A stretch of 64,000 nucleotides of DNA. It comes from Pseudomonas sp. RIT-PI-r (GTDB lineage Bacteria; Pseudomonadota; Gammaproteobacteria; Pseudomonadales; Pseudomonadaceae). Location: the NCBI RefSeq assembly GCF_001297015.1, contig NZ_LIGE01000025.1, positions 868,001-932,000 on the forward strand, given 5' to 3'. The position numbers and the translations under genes were made by a program. Below the pieces are notes generated by a model that was not told the origin of the DNA, searched no databases, and was given only the letters and a program-made list of their open reading frames with translations. Shown in pieces: positions 46,153 through 54,511 of this stretch; position 1 is the first letter of the stretch; each line of letters starts with the position of its first letter.

Positions 46153-46371
46153 TTACAGCTTCAAATAAAGCCCAACGGCGGTGGCAATTGCAGTTAATGC
46201 CCCAGCCCCCACCACAAGGGGATACAAAAAAGTCTCAAGTTTCAGTTTTGCTTCCTCCGCCAAAAGCTTTGCGCCTCTGCGCGCCGAGCTTTTGGGTTTC
46301 CGTTTGTAGCCTTTCGAGCTCCACATTTTTGTGGTCATCAAGATGCATTTACCTTCCTTGGCTGCTGACAT
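46153..46371 (-). CDS. Small basic membrane protein (72 aa or shorter)
   Basis: The N-terminal part is strongly basic ('KGYKRKPKSSARRGAKL'), the C-terminal part one membrane helix ('FLYPLVVGAGALTAIATAVGLYL'). The start is uncertain: ATG 46371 lacks a clear ribosome binding site, while ATG 46338 has AAGGAAGG at a long spacing. No family recognised. Base composition here is lower in GC than in the neighbours. It lies 68 bp upstream of the next small gene on the same strand. Confidence 0.5.
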   Translation of the reverse strand: MSAAKEGKCILMTTKMWSSKGYKRKPKSSARRGAKLLAEEAKLKLETFLYPLVVGAGALTAIATAVGLYLKL

Positions 46372-46596
46372 TTAACGCTCAGGAAGCTTTTCCATCCTCG
46401 ACCACCTCCCATTGCTGCCCCATGATTTCGCGTTAACCGTCTGCCCGATAGCAGATGGCTCTGCCAAATGCGTAGGTAAAATCCGCGAGTTTCGTAGGTA
46501 GCCTCATACAAAAACAGTCGCGAGGTCATCACCCAACACTTTCAATGTGGTTGATATGTTCTAGCGTGAATGAGTCCCCTCCCGGAGTCTCTGCCC

Positions 46597-46980
46597 ATGC
46601 CTCTCGTTCGCGTCGACATCAAACAAAACCCCGACCCCACCTTCGCCAAACGCATCGGCGAACAGATCTACGCAGCCCTGCGCAGTTGTATCGATGTGCC
46701 CGAGCACGACAACTTTCAGATCCTCACCGAGCACGACAGTCAGCACCTCGTTTACGATCCGCAATATCTGGGGATCCAGCGCAGCGAAGGCGTAGTGTTC
46801 ATTCAGATCACCATCAGTGAAGGGCGCACGGTGGAGAAAAAACAGTTGCTGTTCAAAACCATCGCAGAAAGCATGCACAAGCAGTTGGCGGTACGCCCGC
46901 AAGATGTGTTCATCAACCTGATCGAGGTGAAAAAAGAGAACTGGTCATTCGGCAATGGTATTGCTCAGTACGTCACCTGA
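46597..46980 (+). CDS. Tautomerase-family protein (4-oxalocrotonate tautomerase superfamily)
   Basis: A 127-residue protein starting 'MPLVRVDIKQN'; after Met removal Pro1 is the catalytic base of the superfamily. The fold repeats ('IGEQIYAALRSCIDVPEHDNFQIL', 'GVVFIQITISEGRTVEKKQLLFKTIAESMHKQLAVRPQDVFINLIEV') match the longer tautomerase_2 type. The substrate is unknown. ATG 46597 is fixed by the required Pro1. Confidence 0.9.
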   Translation: MPLVRVDIKQNPDPTFAKRIGEQIYAALRSCIDVPEHDNFQILTEHDSQHLVYDPQYLGIQRSEGVVFIQITISEGRTVEKKQLLFKTIAESMHKQLAVRPQDVFINLIEVKKENWSFGNGIAQYVT

Positions 46981-46988
46981 CCCCGCAA

Positions 46989-47018
46989 TTGACAGCCAGC
47001 TACCGGCGCCAGCATGAT
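46989..47018 (+). promoter_or_regulatory. Sigma-70 promoter before the threonine-type leader
   Basis: TTGACA at 46989-46994 is a perfect -35 box; CATGAT at 47013-47018 (18-bp spacing) matches 4 of 6 of the -10 consensus. The start site expected from it is at or next to the ATG of the leader peptide (47026), so the leader may be leaderless. Confidence 0.55.
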
Positions 47019-47025
47019 CGGCCTC

Positions 47026-47106
47026 ATGAACCTTCGCGCGCTGCACCTCACCCGCACCACCACGACGACCGCCACCGGCGGGTCGTGGTGTTTGTGCGTG
47101 AGGTAA
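47026..47106 (+). CDS. Threonine-rich leader peptide (26 codons)
   Basis: ATG 47026 to TAA 47104. Seven of the nine codons from 9 to 17 are Thr (ACC or ACG), including five in a row at codons 11-15. The Thr codons overlap the left arm of a downstream hairpin, as in amino acid biosynthetic attenuators. The peptide ends with 'GGSWCLCVR'. No ribosome binding site precedes it, in keeping with the promoter position. Confidence 0.6.
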   Translation: MNLRALHLTRTTTTTATGGSWCLCVR

Positions 47107-47152
47107 ACCCAGCGCAGCAAACCCAAGGCCCCGCCAGCAATGGACGGGGCCT
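47058..47152 (+). promoter_or_regulatory. Transcription attenuator with 1:2, 2:3 and 3:4 pairings
   Basis: Pairing 1:2 is CACCACGAC (47058-47066) with GTCGTGGTG (47082-47090), extended inward by GCC/GGC. Pairing 2:3 is GGCGGG (47077-47082) with CCCGCC (47130-47135). Pairing 3:4 is AGGCCCCG (47126-47133) with CGGGGCCT (47145-47152), followed by GGTTGTTT, a terminator-like end. The pairings exclude one another in the classical way. The gene downstream starts at 47203. Confidence 0.6.
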
Positions 47153-47202
47153 GGTTGTTTCTCCCGTCCGTGCGGCATCTGCAGCGCCCAAGGAGTAACA
47201 CC

Positions 47203-47727
47203 ATGCCCGCAGCACTGTTGATCATCGATATGCAGGTCGGCTTGTTCCATGGCCCGGAAAAACCTCACGAAGGCGAACACGCCCTCGCCAACATTCAGCG
47301 GCTGATCAAGAAAGCGCGGCTGAAAAAAGTCCCGGTGTTCGCCGTGCGCCATACCGGCCCGGAGGGTTCGCCGATTGCCGTCGGCAGTTCATTCTGGCAA
47401 TTGCTGCCTGAACTTGGCCTGGATGCTGAAATCGATACCCTCTTCAACAAATCCCGCCCCAACGCCTTCCACGGTACAGAACTGGCGCAGCAACTCAGTG
47501 CCGCACAGATCGACGACCTTTATATCGTCGGGATGAAAAGCCAGTTCTGCATCGACAGCACCTGCCGCGCCGCTGCTGACCTGGGCTTCAAACCGCTGCT
47601 GGTGGCCGACGCCCACACCTGTATGGACACTGCGGCGTTGCCCGCGCAAGCCATCATCGATCACCACAACGCAACCCTTGGCGCTGCGTTCGCCCGATTG
47701 ATCAACAGCGCCGACGTGACGTTCTGA
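47203..47727 (+). CDS. Isochorismatase-like cysteine hydrolase
   Basis: A 174-residue cytosolic hydrolase: Asp in 'ALLIIDMQVGLF' and the nucleophile Cys in 'IVGMKSQFCIDSTCRAAADLGF' are visible; the lysine of the triad may be in 'FNKSRPNAFHGT'. Family members cleave amides such as nicotinamide or ureidoacrylate, or the ether of isochorismate; the substrate is unknown. AAGGAG lies 8 nt before ATG 47203. It follows the threonine-type attenuator. Confidence 0.9.
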   Translation: MPAALLIIDMQVGLFHGPEKPHEGEHALANIQRLIKKARLKKVPVFAVRHTGPEGSPIAVGSSFWQLLPELGLDAEIDTLFNKSRPNAFHGTELAQQLSAAQIDDLYIVGMKSQFCIDSTCRAAADLGFKPLLVADAHTCMDTAALPAQAIIDHHNATLGAAFARLINSADVTF

Positions 47728-47866
47728 CGAAGCGCCCGCGCGCGCCCCGTTTCAGCTCCTACACTGGCTGATACGGGGTAGCGGCCACCATTGCCAAACC
47801 GCTCTGGAATCAGCACTCTGAAACGACTTTCGCGAACAATCCGCCGACGTTCACAGGAGCCGCGCA

Positions 47867-48835
47867 ATGCCCGCAACCGTTCTGGTACTGGTTGAAACCA
47901 TCAATGACTATTTGCCGATTCTCGAACATCAGGGCTTTCACCTGATCCTGGCGCCGACACCGGCCGAACGAGCACAAGCCATCGCCACCCACGGCGCGCG
48001 AATTGACGCGGTTCTGACCCGTGGCCCGCTGGGTCTGACCGCCGAGGAAATCGCCGCCCTGCCCGCGTTGAAAATCATCACGGTGATCGGCGCCGGTTAC
48101 GAGCAGGTCGATCTGCAAGCGGCCAGCGATCGCGGGATCACCGTGACCAACGGCGCCGGAGTCAACGCCTCGTCGGTGGCTGACCACGCCATGGCGATGC
48201 TATTGGCGTTGGTGCGCGACATTCCACGTTGCGATGCCGCGGTGCGTCGGGGGGAATGGCCGAAAATCATGCGCCCTTCGCTGGCCGGCAAGCGCCTGGG
48301 TATTCTCGGGTTGGGGGCGGTGGGCATGGCGATTGCAAAACGGGCGAACCTGGGCTTCGACATGGACATCAGCTATCACAGCCGTCAGTTGCGCAGCGAT
48401 GTGCCTTACGCGTTCTGCTCGACGCCGACTGAATTAGCGCGGGCTTCGGATTTTCTCATCGTCGCTACGCCAGGCGGGATCGGCACGCAGCATCTGGTAA
48501 CGCGCCCGGTGCTCGATGCGCTCGGCCCGAACGGGTTCATCGTCAACATTGCCCGCGCCAGCGTGATCGCCACCGCAGACCTGATCAGCGCCCTTGAGCA
48601 ACGCCGCATTGCCGGCGCCGCACTCGACGTGTTCGACCACGAACCGCAAGTGCCGGACGCCCTGAAAGCGCTCGGCAATGTGCTGCTGACCCCGCACGTC
48701 GCGGGCCTGTCACCGGAAGCCATGCAAGGCACGGTGGAGCTGGTAGGGCAAAACCTGATGGCGTTCTTCTCCGGACAACCAGTGCTGACGCCCATCGCCT
48801 TACCGCCAAAAATCAGCAATCAGCGGGTGCACTAA
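47867..48835 (+). CDS. D-2-hydroxyacid dehydrogenase (NAD(P)-dependent)
   Basis: A 322-residue protein. The nucleotide fold is 'GKRLGILGLGAVGMAIAKRA', with catalytic Arg in 'IVNIARASVI', Glu in 'DVFDHEPQVP' and His in 'LLTPHVAGLSPEA'. It should reduce a 2-oxo acid such as glyoxylate or hydroxypyruvate. The stop overlaps the end of the convergent tssA gene by 4 bp. The 139-bp gap before it shows no clear signal. Confidence 0.92.
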   Translation: MPATVLVLVETINDYLPILEHQGFHLILAPTPAERAQAIATHGARIDAVLTRGPLGLTAEEIAALPALKIITVIGAGYEQVDLQAASDRGITVTNGAGVNASSVADHAMAMLLALVRDIPRCDAAVRRGEWPKIMRPSLAGKRLGILGLGAVGMAIAKRANLGFDMDISYHSRQLRSDVPYAFCSTPTELARASDFLIVATPGGIGTQHLVTRPVLDALGPNGFIVNIARASVIATADLISALEQRRIAGAALDVFDHEPQVPDALKALGNVLLTPHVAGLSPEAMQGTVELVGQNLMAFFSGQPVLTPIALPPKISNQRVH

Positions 48836-49914
48836 AGCACCCCGAGCAGCGTCCACAAGCGTCGCGATTCGGCGTCGGCAGAAATCAACTCACCGAGCAA
48901 TTCACTGAGCGGTTTATTGCCCCATTCGACCCCGCGCCGGATCAGGTACGGCACCGGACTGTGGGGTTCGGTGCGGGCCAGGTATTCGGCGATCAACAAC
49001 AATTGCCGATAGGCCTCTTCACGGTTGGCCGGCTCACGAAACAGCGATGCGGTCGGCGCTTGCTCTTCAGGCTGCGCCACCACGACAGGCGTTTCGATGA
49101 CGGGCGCTGGCGGCGCCGGTTGTTGTGGATGCATGGCGATAAACTCCTGAACCAGCGTCAGCAGCGCTTGAATGGTTTCGTGCAATGGACGCAACCCCGG
49201 TGCCTGATCACCCAGAAAGGCATCGCTCCAGCGCTCCAGCCGTTGCAAGTGTTGCAGGCTCAACAGCAGATTGCCTTGGGTGCGTAACCAGAATGCCAGG
49301 GGGGTCGCACGAATCTGTTCGTTGATTTTCTTCTGTTCGCTGCGGGCGGATTCTGCTGAGGTCTTGGCATTTTTACTGTCGTTGGTCTGCACCTGCTGAA
49401 TCTGCAAACGGCGCCAGACTTCAAGCGTGTAATGCTCGAAATCGCTGTTGCGAGCACCGAACAGCGGCACCCGCGTGAGCAATATTTCACTGTAGCGACG
49501 CACCAGCCATTCCAGCGGAATCACCCGCCACGACTGATCACCGTCCTCGGCCTGCGGGTGCAGGTGCTCAGGAAAGCGCTCACACAAACCGGCGATCAGC
49601 GCCAGGCTGCCGGGCAATCCGTCCAGCGCTTGCAGGTGCAGCCAGGCTTCACCGAGCCAGGCGCTGAGCATCAAGTCCTTGCTGCGCTCCAGCAACAGCG
49701 TGGTGGTGAGTTTCTCCACCTCTGGCCAGTTCGCCCGTTTCAACGTCGACTGCCAGACCCCGGTCGGCAGACTGGCGTCATCCTCGCGGCGCAGGTCGCG
49801 CAGTTGGTCGAACTCGCGTTCATAGCGCAAATCGACGCCGCAGGGCGTGTCCATGCTGATCGGCGCGAGCAACTGATCAATCAGGTCCGGCAATGCGGTC
49901 GATGGCAGGCTCAC
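48832..49914 (-). CDS. tssA: Type VI secretion baseplate/cap protein TssA
   Basis: A 360-residue cytosolic T6SS protein with the N-terminal ImpA domain ('LLAPISMDTPCGVDLRYEREFDQL', 'WPEVEKLTTTLLLERSKDLMLSAWLGEAWL'). A Pro-rich linker precedes a C-terminal domain ('EEAYRQLLLIAEYLARTEPHSPVPYLIRRGVEWG'). TssA starts sheath assembly and caps its distal end. Its start overlaps the tssM stop by 4 bp. It is the last gene of the minus-strand half of the locus. Confidence 0.94.
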   Translation of the reverse strand: MSLPSTALPDLIDQLLAPISMDTPCGVDLRYEREFDQLRDLRREDDASLPTGVWQSTLKRANWPEVEKLTTTLLLERSKDLMLSAWLGEAWLHLQALDGLPGSLALIAGLCERFPEHLHPQAEDGDQSWRVIPLEWLVRRYSEILLTRVPLFGARNSDFEHYTLEVWRRLQIQQVQTNDSKNAKTSAESARSEQKKINEQIRATPLAFWLRTQGNLLLSLQHLQRLERWSDAFLGDQAPGLRPLHETIQALLTLVQEFIAMHPQQPAPPAPVIETPVVVAQPEEQAPTASLFREPANREEAYRQLLLIAEYLARTEPHSPVPYLIRRGVEWGNKPLSELLGELISADAESRRLWTLLGVL

Positions 49915-52900
49915 AAGCTCTCCTTCTGCGATTCAATGGCGGCGGTGCTACTGCTCAACTGAAACGGCGAGCGTGGTGCGCGCGTCGGCAACGGTGCAAT
50001 CGACAGCGGCAGTTTCGAACCTTGGCTCATCAACGATAGACGCACGAACATCCGCGTGAATTCGCTGGTGACGCTGTCCGGCGCCCCGGTTACAGGTAAA
50101 CGCAACGTCAGCGGGAATTCGGTGTAATCCACGTTTGGCTGACGCTGCACCGAGAAGTGCGCACGCATCATCCGCAGCAGCGACCATGGCCCGCCGTACT
50201 CCCAACCGGCCTCCAGATCACGCACCACCAGATTCGGTTGCTGTGGATCAATGACCGGCCGCTCCTTGCCGTTACGCGCCCAGCGCAGGGTCAGGCGGAC
50301 AGGCTGGCCGACCATCCAGCGCAGGTTCGGTTGCTCGGCTGCCGGATAGTTGATTTGCTGATTGCCGGCGAGCAAGCCCCAGGCAATCACCTGATCGGCG
50401 CCCAGCTCATCATCGCGATCGGTGCGCCAGCGAACGTCCAGCTCGACGCCAAGGATGCCGCTCTTGTCACGCACGAACAGCGGCGTCAGCCAAGTGCTCG
50501 CCTGCTTCAAGCGGTTGAGAAAATCCGTCGCGGCCAGGCGCTCCGGGGTCTGGTTGGTGGCAAGGCCGGCCTGCGCGACCGGCAGTTTTTTGTCGATCAG
50601 TTGCAGAAAATATTCAACCCGCGCCGGATCGGCGTCCTGCATCTGCACGCCGTTAGCGAACGGAAAGCGATCCGCCAGATATTGATTGAAGTAGTTGGCC
50701 AGTTCATTCCACGCCGCAGCGGCCTGTTGCACTTGCAGCATCTGGCAACGCTGCATGGCCTCCTGCTGCAACTCCACCGCGCGCATCGCCAACGTGCCGC
50801 GCCCGCCGGCGACGTTGGCGGTCTGCAACATTTGCAGGCAGGAATTGACGTCCATCTCGACGAAATCGCGGCTGACCAGTTGCTCGATCTGTGCCGGCGA
50901 ACTGGCCGGGTTGGCCTCTTTGTATTTGCGCAGTTCGTCGTTGAGCGCACTGAACTGCGTCACGCGTTCGTAATCCAGTGCCGACAGATTGGCTTGCTGC
51001 GTTGTCAGCCACTGCAACGATGACGTCCGCCGCTCAGTGATGCCGAGCATGGTGTTGAACTGCTGCTTGAGGCTCAGTTTGAGATCCTGCACGTCGCTGG
51101 CGCCGAACAGTTCCAGTCCGAGGTTTTTCGAGCCGTCCCACTGGCTGATTTCGGCCCGTCCGCCGAACAGCGGTTGCGCGGTGATTTCATCCAGACCACC
51201 AATAAGCTGCGCCATGGCGCGGCGATTGAGCGCCGCTTGCAGGCGGGTGGAGAGATCCGCGCGGTGCACCTCGACGAAAGCCTTTTGCAGGGCCATGGCT
51301 TGCTCGGCCTGCACATTGAACACAGCGTAAGGATGCGCCTGATCGTTGTGATCCTTGAGGCTCAACCACATCGCCTGGGCGGCGGCACGCTCGGCGGCTT
51401 TGAGCACCGCAACGCGATAGTCCGGTGGAATGCGTGGCAGTTCTTCGGCGATGTAGCTGTTGTAGTCGGCGAAATATTTCAGCGATTCATTGAGGTCATC
51501 ACCGTCCACGGTCTGGCCTTGCATATTGACGTTGTCTTCGCTAGCACGCAGGGCGACCGAAACGAAGTCGCGCTTGAACAGTGCCTGTATCGCGTTATCG
51601 AGTTTCACCACTTGCTCTTGCAACGCCAATTGCCCGCTGACTTGCTGTACCAGCAAATTGTCCCGCGAGCCGACCTGTGCGATCCATTGATCGCGGAAAC
51701 TCTGCTGCAAGCGTGACGCTTGCGTGTCGAGGTCTTGTTGGACTTGCGCGCCCAACAATGTGCTCTTGCCCACTTTGGCGAGGAAGTCACCATAACCCGG
51801 CACCAGCTCCTGGCCCTTGCCGCGACTCCACGTCGAATTGGTCAGGGCGATCGCCGCTTGCAGATCGTCGACCAGCGCGGTCAGGTCTTCCAGCTCCCGC
51901 AGGCTGTTGCCGCTGCCAGCTTGCAGTTGATCCAGATGCAATTTGAGGTAGCCAGCCTTGCTGACAAAGTTGTCGGCGAGGAAATATTGATCCAGCCAGC
52001 GCTGCATCAACCCGGAAAAATTGCTGACGATCTGCGGTCGGTCGACGCTCAGATCCAGCGCCTGCAAGCTGCCGTCTTCTCCGGCCACGAGCAGCCGATT
52101 GTAGAAAGATGCATAGGGCAAGGTGCCCGTGTTGAGGTTCAGCGACAGCGCGTTGTTGCTCAGTTGCACCAGGTCGTCTAACGGGGCGCGCGGGTTGTTC
52201 TGCACTTGGTTGAACAACTGGTTCTGCTGTTCCAGACGCAAGGCCCGATCCACCAGATCGTTCGCCTTCAGATAGTTCTGCCACTGCGCCGGGTCGTCGC
52301 TTTCGACACTGCTGCGTCGGTCGGTGCTGCGGATCACCTTGATCTGCGCCAGTTGCGCGCTCAACAGATCATGCAGCGGCACCATCATATGGCGCTGGGT
52401 GGACTGCAACACTTGCTGTTCGAGTCGATTGTCGAGCGAGGAAAACCACGACGTCGGAAACACCAGAGAAACGTAGTTCCAGTGCGGCGCACGCTCCAGC
52501 ACCCGCCAAAAGGTCTGCACATTGCGTCGGGTCGAGTCGACCCGCTGCGCCTCGTCGCTGATCGCTACGTAGCCTTTTTGCGCGCCTTGCATCTGCCGCG
52601 CCAGTTCGTGGGCATCCTTGACCGACACCTGCCAGACCCAAAGCATCGCCACCGCCCAGATTACCCCGACCACCAGCGCCACGCCGGCCGTCAGCCGCTG
52701 CCAACGCTGACGCAAACGCAGCAGGCGCGGCACGCCTTGCGCCAACCCGCGTTCGCCGATCAGGCGCTGGCGCCACAATTGGCGCACGAACACGCTTTGC
52801 TGCAAGCCGCTGTCGTCGGCGGAAAATCCGTCTTTGGCATCCTCCGAGGCCTGACTGGCGCTGAAATAGACACCGCGAAAACACGGTGCTTCACCCTGGG

Positions 52901-53732
52901 CGTTACCTTGAAACACCGGTTCCAGAACACTCTGCAAACCACGCCGCAACGTTTCCAGACGCTCCGGCAAGGCGTACAGATCGGCGCTCAACTGGCCGGA
53001 CAACGTGCCGATTTCGATAATGGCTTCCGCTACCGCGCGATGGATGCGATCGAGCGCCTGATCGCTCCACTGCCCTTGCCAAACCGCATCGCGGGAATAT
53101 GGAGAGGACCAGCCCAGGGTACGTTCGCGGGCCTCGTCGGGCAGCGCACTGATCAGTTCCTGGAACCCCGGCAATTCTTCAAGTCCGGTGATGATCACGT
53201 ACACCGGCACACTCAGACCAAAACGTTGCAGCAGATCGATGAAGCGCCGGCGCGCGGCCAGACCGAGGCTGGCGGCCTGTTCCAGATTGCTCAGGCGACT
53301 GACCGGCACCAGCCAGACCACCCCGTCCAGCGGCCGCTTGCTGCGCATCCGCAAGATCAAACCCAGCAAACGCCACCAGCCGCCGCGCTGCAAATGCATG
53401 CCGTCGTCGGGCAGAAACAGCGCCTGCGGCACCACCAGCACAGCGCCTTCGGGATCTGACCACCAGCGGCCGAACCAAGCCGGTTTGTCGGTCGGTTGCA
53501 GACGCCATTCACTGACCAGTTGCGTGCCCTGGTTTTCGTCGCCGAGCATCAACAGCCATGGCATCTGATAGCGGTCGTGACTGCCCTGCTCCTGCTCCAT
53601 TTGCCGCACGGCCGCATAAAAACTGCGGATCGCGGCACCGCTCTGGGTGCGCAACCACCACACCGCCACGGCGATGATCACTACGACCAGCAGCAACGCG
53701 ACAATCCACGCGACTATCGTCAGGGTACTCAT
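49911..53732 (-). CDS. tssM: Type VI secretion membrane complex protein TssM (IcmF family)
   Basis: A 1273-residue inner-membrane protein. A helix at the N-terminus ('VAWIVALLLVVVIIAVAVWWL') and a second near residue 350 ('VALVVGVIWAVAMLWVW') bracket the cytosolic domain; the large periplasmic part follows, and its C-terminus binds TssJ. The usual Walker A of TssM is missing: the segment reads 'MLGDENQGTQLV' where P-loop members have G-x4-GKT. So this version probably does not bind nucleotide. Starts and stops overlap tssL and tssA by 4 bp each. Confidence 0.95.
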   Translation of the reverse strand: MSTLTIVAWIVALLLVVVIIAVAVWWLRTQSGAAIRSFYAAVRQMEQEQGSHDRYQMPWLLMLGDENQGTQLVSEWRLQPTDKPAWFGRWWSDPEGAVLVVPQALFLPDDGMHLQRGGWWRLLGLILRMRSKRPLDGVVWLVPVSRLSNLEQAASLGLAARRRFIDLLQRFGLSVPVYVIITGLEELPGFQELISALPDEARERTLGWSSPYSRDAVWQGQWSDQALDRIHRAVAEAIIEIGTLSGQLSADLYALPERLETLRRGLQSVLEPVFQGNAQGEAPCFRGVYFSASQASEDAKDGFSADDSGLQQSVFVRQLWRQRLIGERGLAQGVPRLLRLRQRWQRLTAGVALVVGVIWAVAMLWVWQVSVKDAHELARQMQGAQKGYVAISDEAQRVDSTRRNVQTFWRVLERAPHWNYVSLVFPTSWFSSLDNRLEQQVLQSTQRHMMVPLHDLLSAQLAQIKVIRSTDRRSSVESDDPAQWQNYLKANDLVDRALRLEQQNQLFNQVQNNPRAPLDDLVQLSNNALSLNLNTGTLPYASFYNRLLVAGEDGSLQALDLSVDRPQIVSNFSGLMQRWLDQYFLADNFVSKAGYLKLHLDQLQAGSGNSLRELEDLTALVDDLQAAIALTNSTWSRGKGQELVPGYGDFLAKVGKSTLLGAQVQQDLDTQASRLQQSFRDQWIAQVGSRDNLLVQQVSGQLALQEQVVKLDNAIQALFKRDFVSVALRASEDNVNMQGQTVDGDDLNESLKYFADYNSYIAEELPRIPPDYRVAVLKAAERAAAQAMWLSLKDHNDQAHPYAVFNVQAEQAMALQKAFVEVHRADLSTRLQAALNRRAMAQLIGGLDEITAQPLFGGRAEISQWDGSKNLGLELFGASDVQDLKLSLKQQFNTMLGITERRTSSLQWLTTQQANLSALDYERVTQFSALNDELRKYKEANPASSPAQIEQLVSRDFVEMDVNSCLQMLQTANVAGGRGTLAMRAVELQQEAMQRCQMLQVQQAAAAWNELANYFNQYLADRFPFANGVQMQDADPARVEYFLQLIDKKLPVAQAGLATNQTPERLAATDFLNRLKQASTWLTPLFVRDKSGILGVELDVRWRTDRDDELGADQVIAWGLLAGNQQINYPAAEQPNLRWMVGQPVRLTLRWARNGKERPVIDPQQPNLVVRDLEAGWEYGGPWSLLRMMRAHFSVQRQPNVDYTEFPLTLRLPVTGAPDSVTSEFTRMFVRLSLMSQGSKLPLSIAPLPTRAPRSPFQLSSSTAAIESQKESL

Positions 53733-54493
53733 GAGTCTTGCTCCGCTGGCGCCATCGAGTCGATGATCTGCAGCACCGGGTCCAGCTCCGACTGAATGTC
53801 ACGCCAGAGGAACTGACCAAGCCCGGTCAGCAACAGCAGCATCGCCAGAATCCCCAGCGCCAGGCGAAAGCCATCCGGCAGCGCCGTGCGCACCGGCAGT
53901 TGCAATGGAGTGGTCAGCGACGGCTGCACCAAGCGCTGACTGACTCCGCCATAACTCGCTTCGTCCTGCCAGGCGAAGGTGTAGAGCGCCAACCGCCACT
54001 TCTCCAATTGCGCCTGGCTGTGTTCGCCACGCAGACGCCCATGAAAGCCGAGGATCAGGCACTGCAGATAGACATTGGCCAGATCGCGGGTGGTCGGCTG
54101 CTGCTCGTCGAGCAGTGTCTGAATCGCCGCCGGTACTTGCTCACCGGCCTGCCGGCTGGCGTACAGCCGCGACTCCAAGGGTTTGTCCTGCCACGCCGCT
54201 TGCCCGGGCCATGGCGTGAACAGCAGGGTTTCATCGACCAGCGCGACGAATGCATACACCAGCGCCTTGACCTGCTCGGTCGCCGAATCGCCGACCCGCG
54301 CATAAGCGGTGCGCCACAATCGCTGCGAAGCCTGTGTCGAAAGTTCGACAACGGTCTCCACCAACGCCGCTTCGTCCTCGCTGTCCTTGGGCAATTGCAC
54401 CCAGTCCTGTTGCCATTGCTGCCACGTCTGGCGGAACGCGCTGCTCAACGGTGCGTCCTGCAACCCAAGGCTTGCGGCACTTCCTTGCGACAT
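53729..54493 (-). CDS. tssL: Type VI secretion membrane complex protein TssL (DotU/IcmH)
   Basis: A 254-residue inner-membrane protein with a cytosolic helical DotU domain ('VYAFVALVDETLLFTPWPGQAAWQDKPLESRLY', 'YLQCLILGFHGRLRGEHSQAQLEKWRLALY') and one C-terminal membrane helix ('LALGILAMLLLLTGLGQFLW'). It has no OmpA-like extension, unlike HSI-I TssL. It binds TssM and TssK. The stop overlaps the tssM start (ATGA). Confidence 0.95.
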   Translation of the reverse strand: MSQGSAASLGLQDAPLSSAFRQTWQQWQQDWVQLPKDSEDEAALVETVVELSTQASQRLWRTAYARVGDSATEQVKALVYAFVALVDETLLFTPWPGQAAWQDKPLESRLYASRQAGEQVPAAIQTLLDEQQPTTRDLANVYLQCLILGFHGRLRGEHSQAQLEKWRLALYTFAWQDEASYGGVSQRLVQPSLTTPLQLPVRTALPDGFRLALGILAMLLLLTGLGQFLWRDIQSELDPVLQIIDSMAPAEQDS

Positions 54494-54511
54494 ACGGCGT
54501 TCCTTGTGTGA

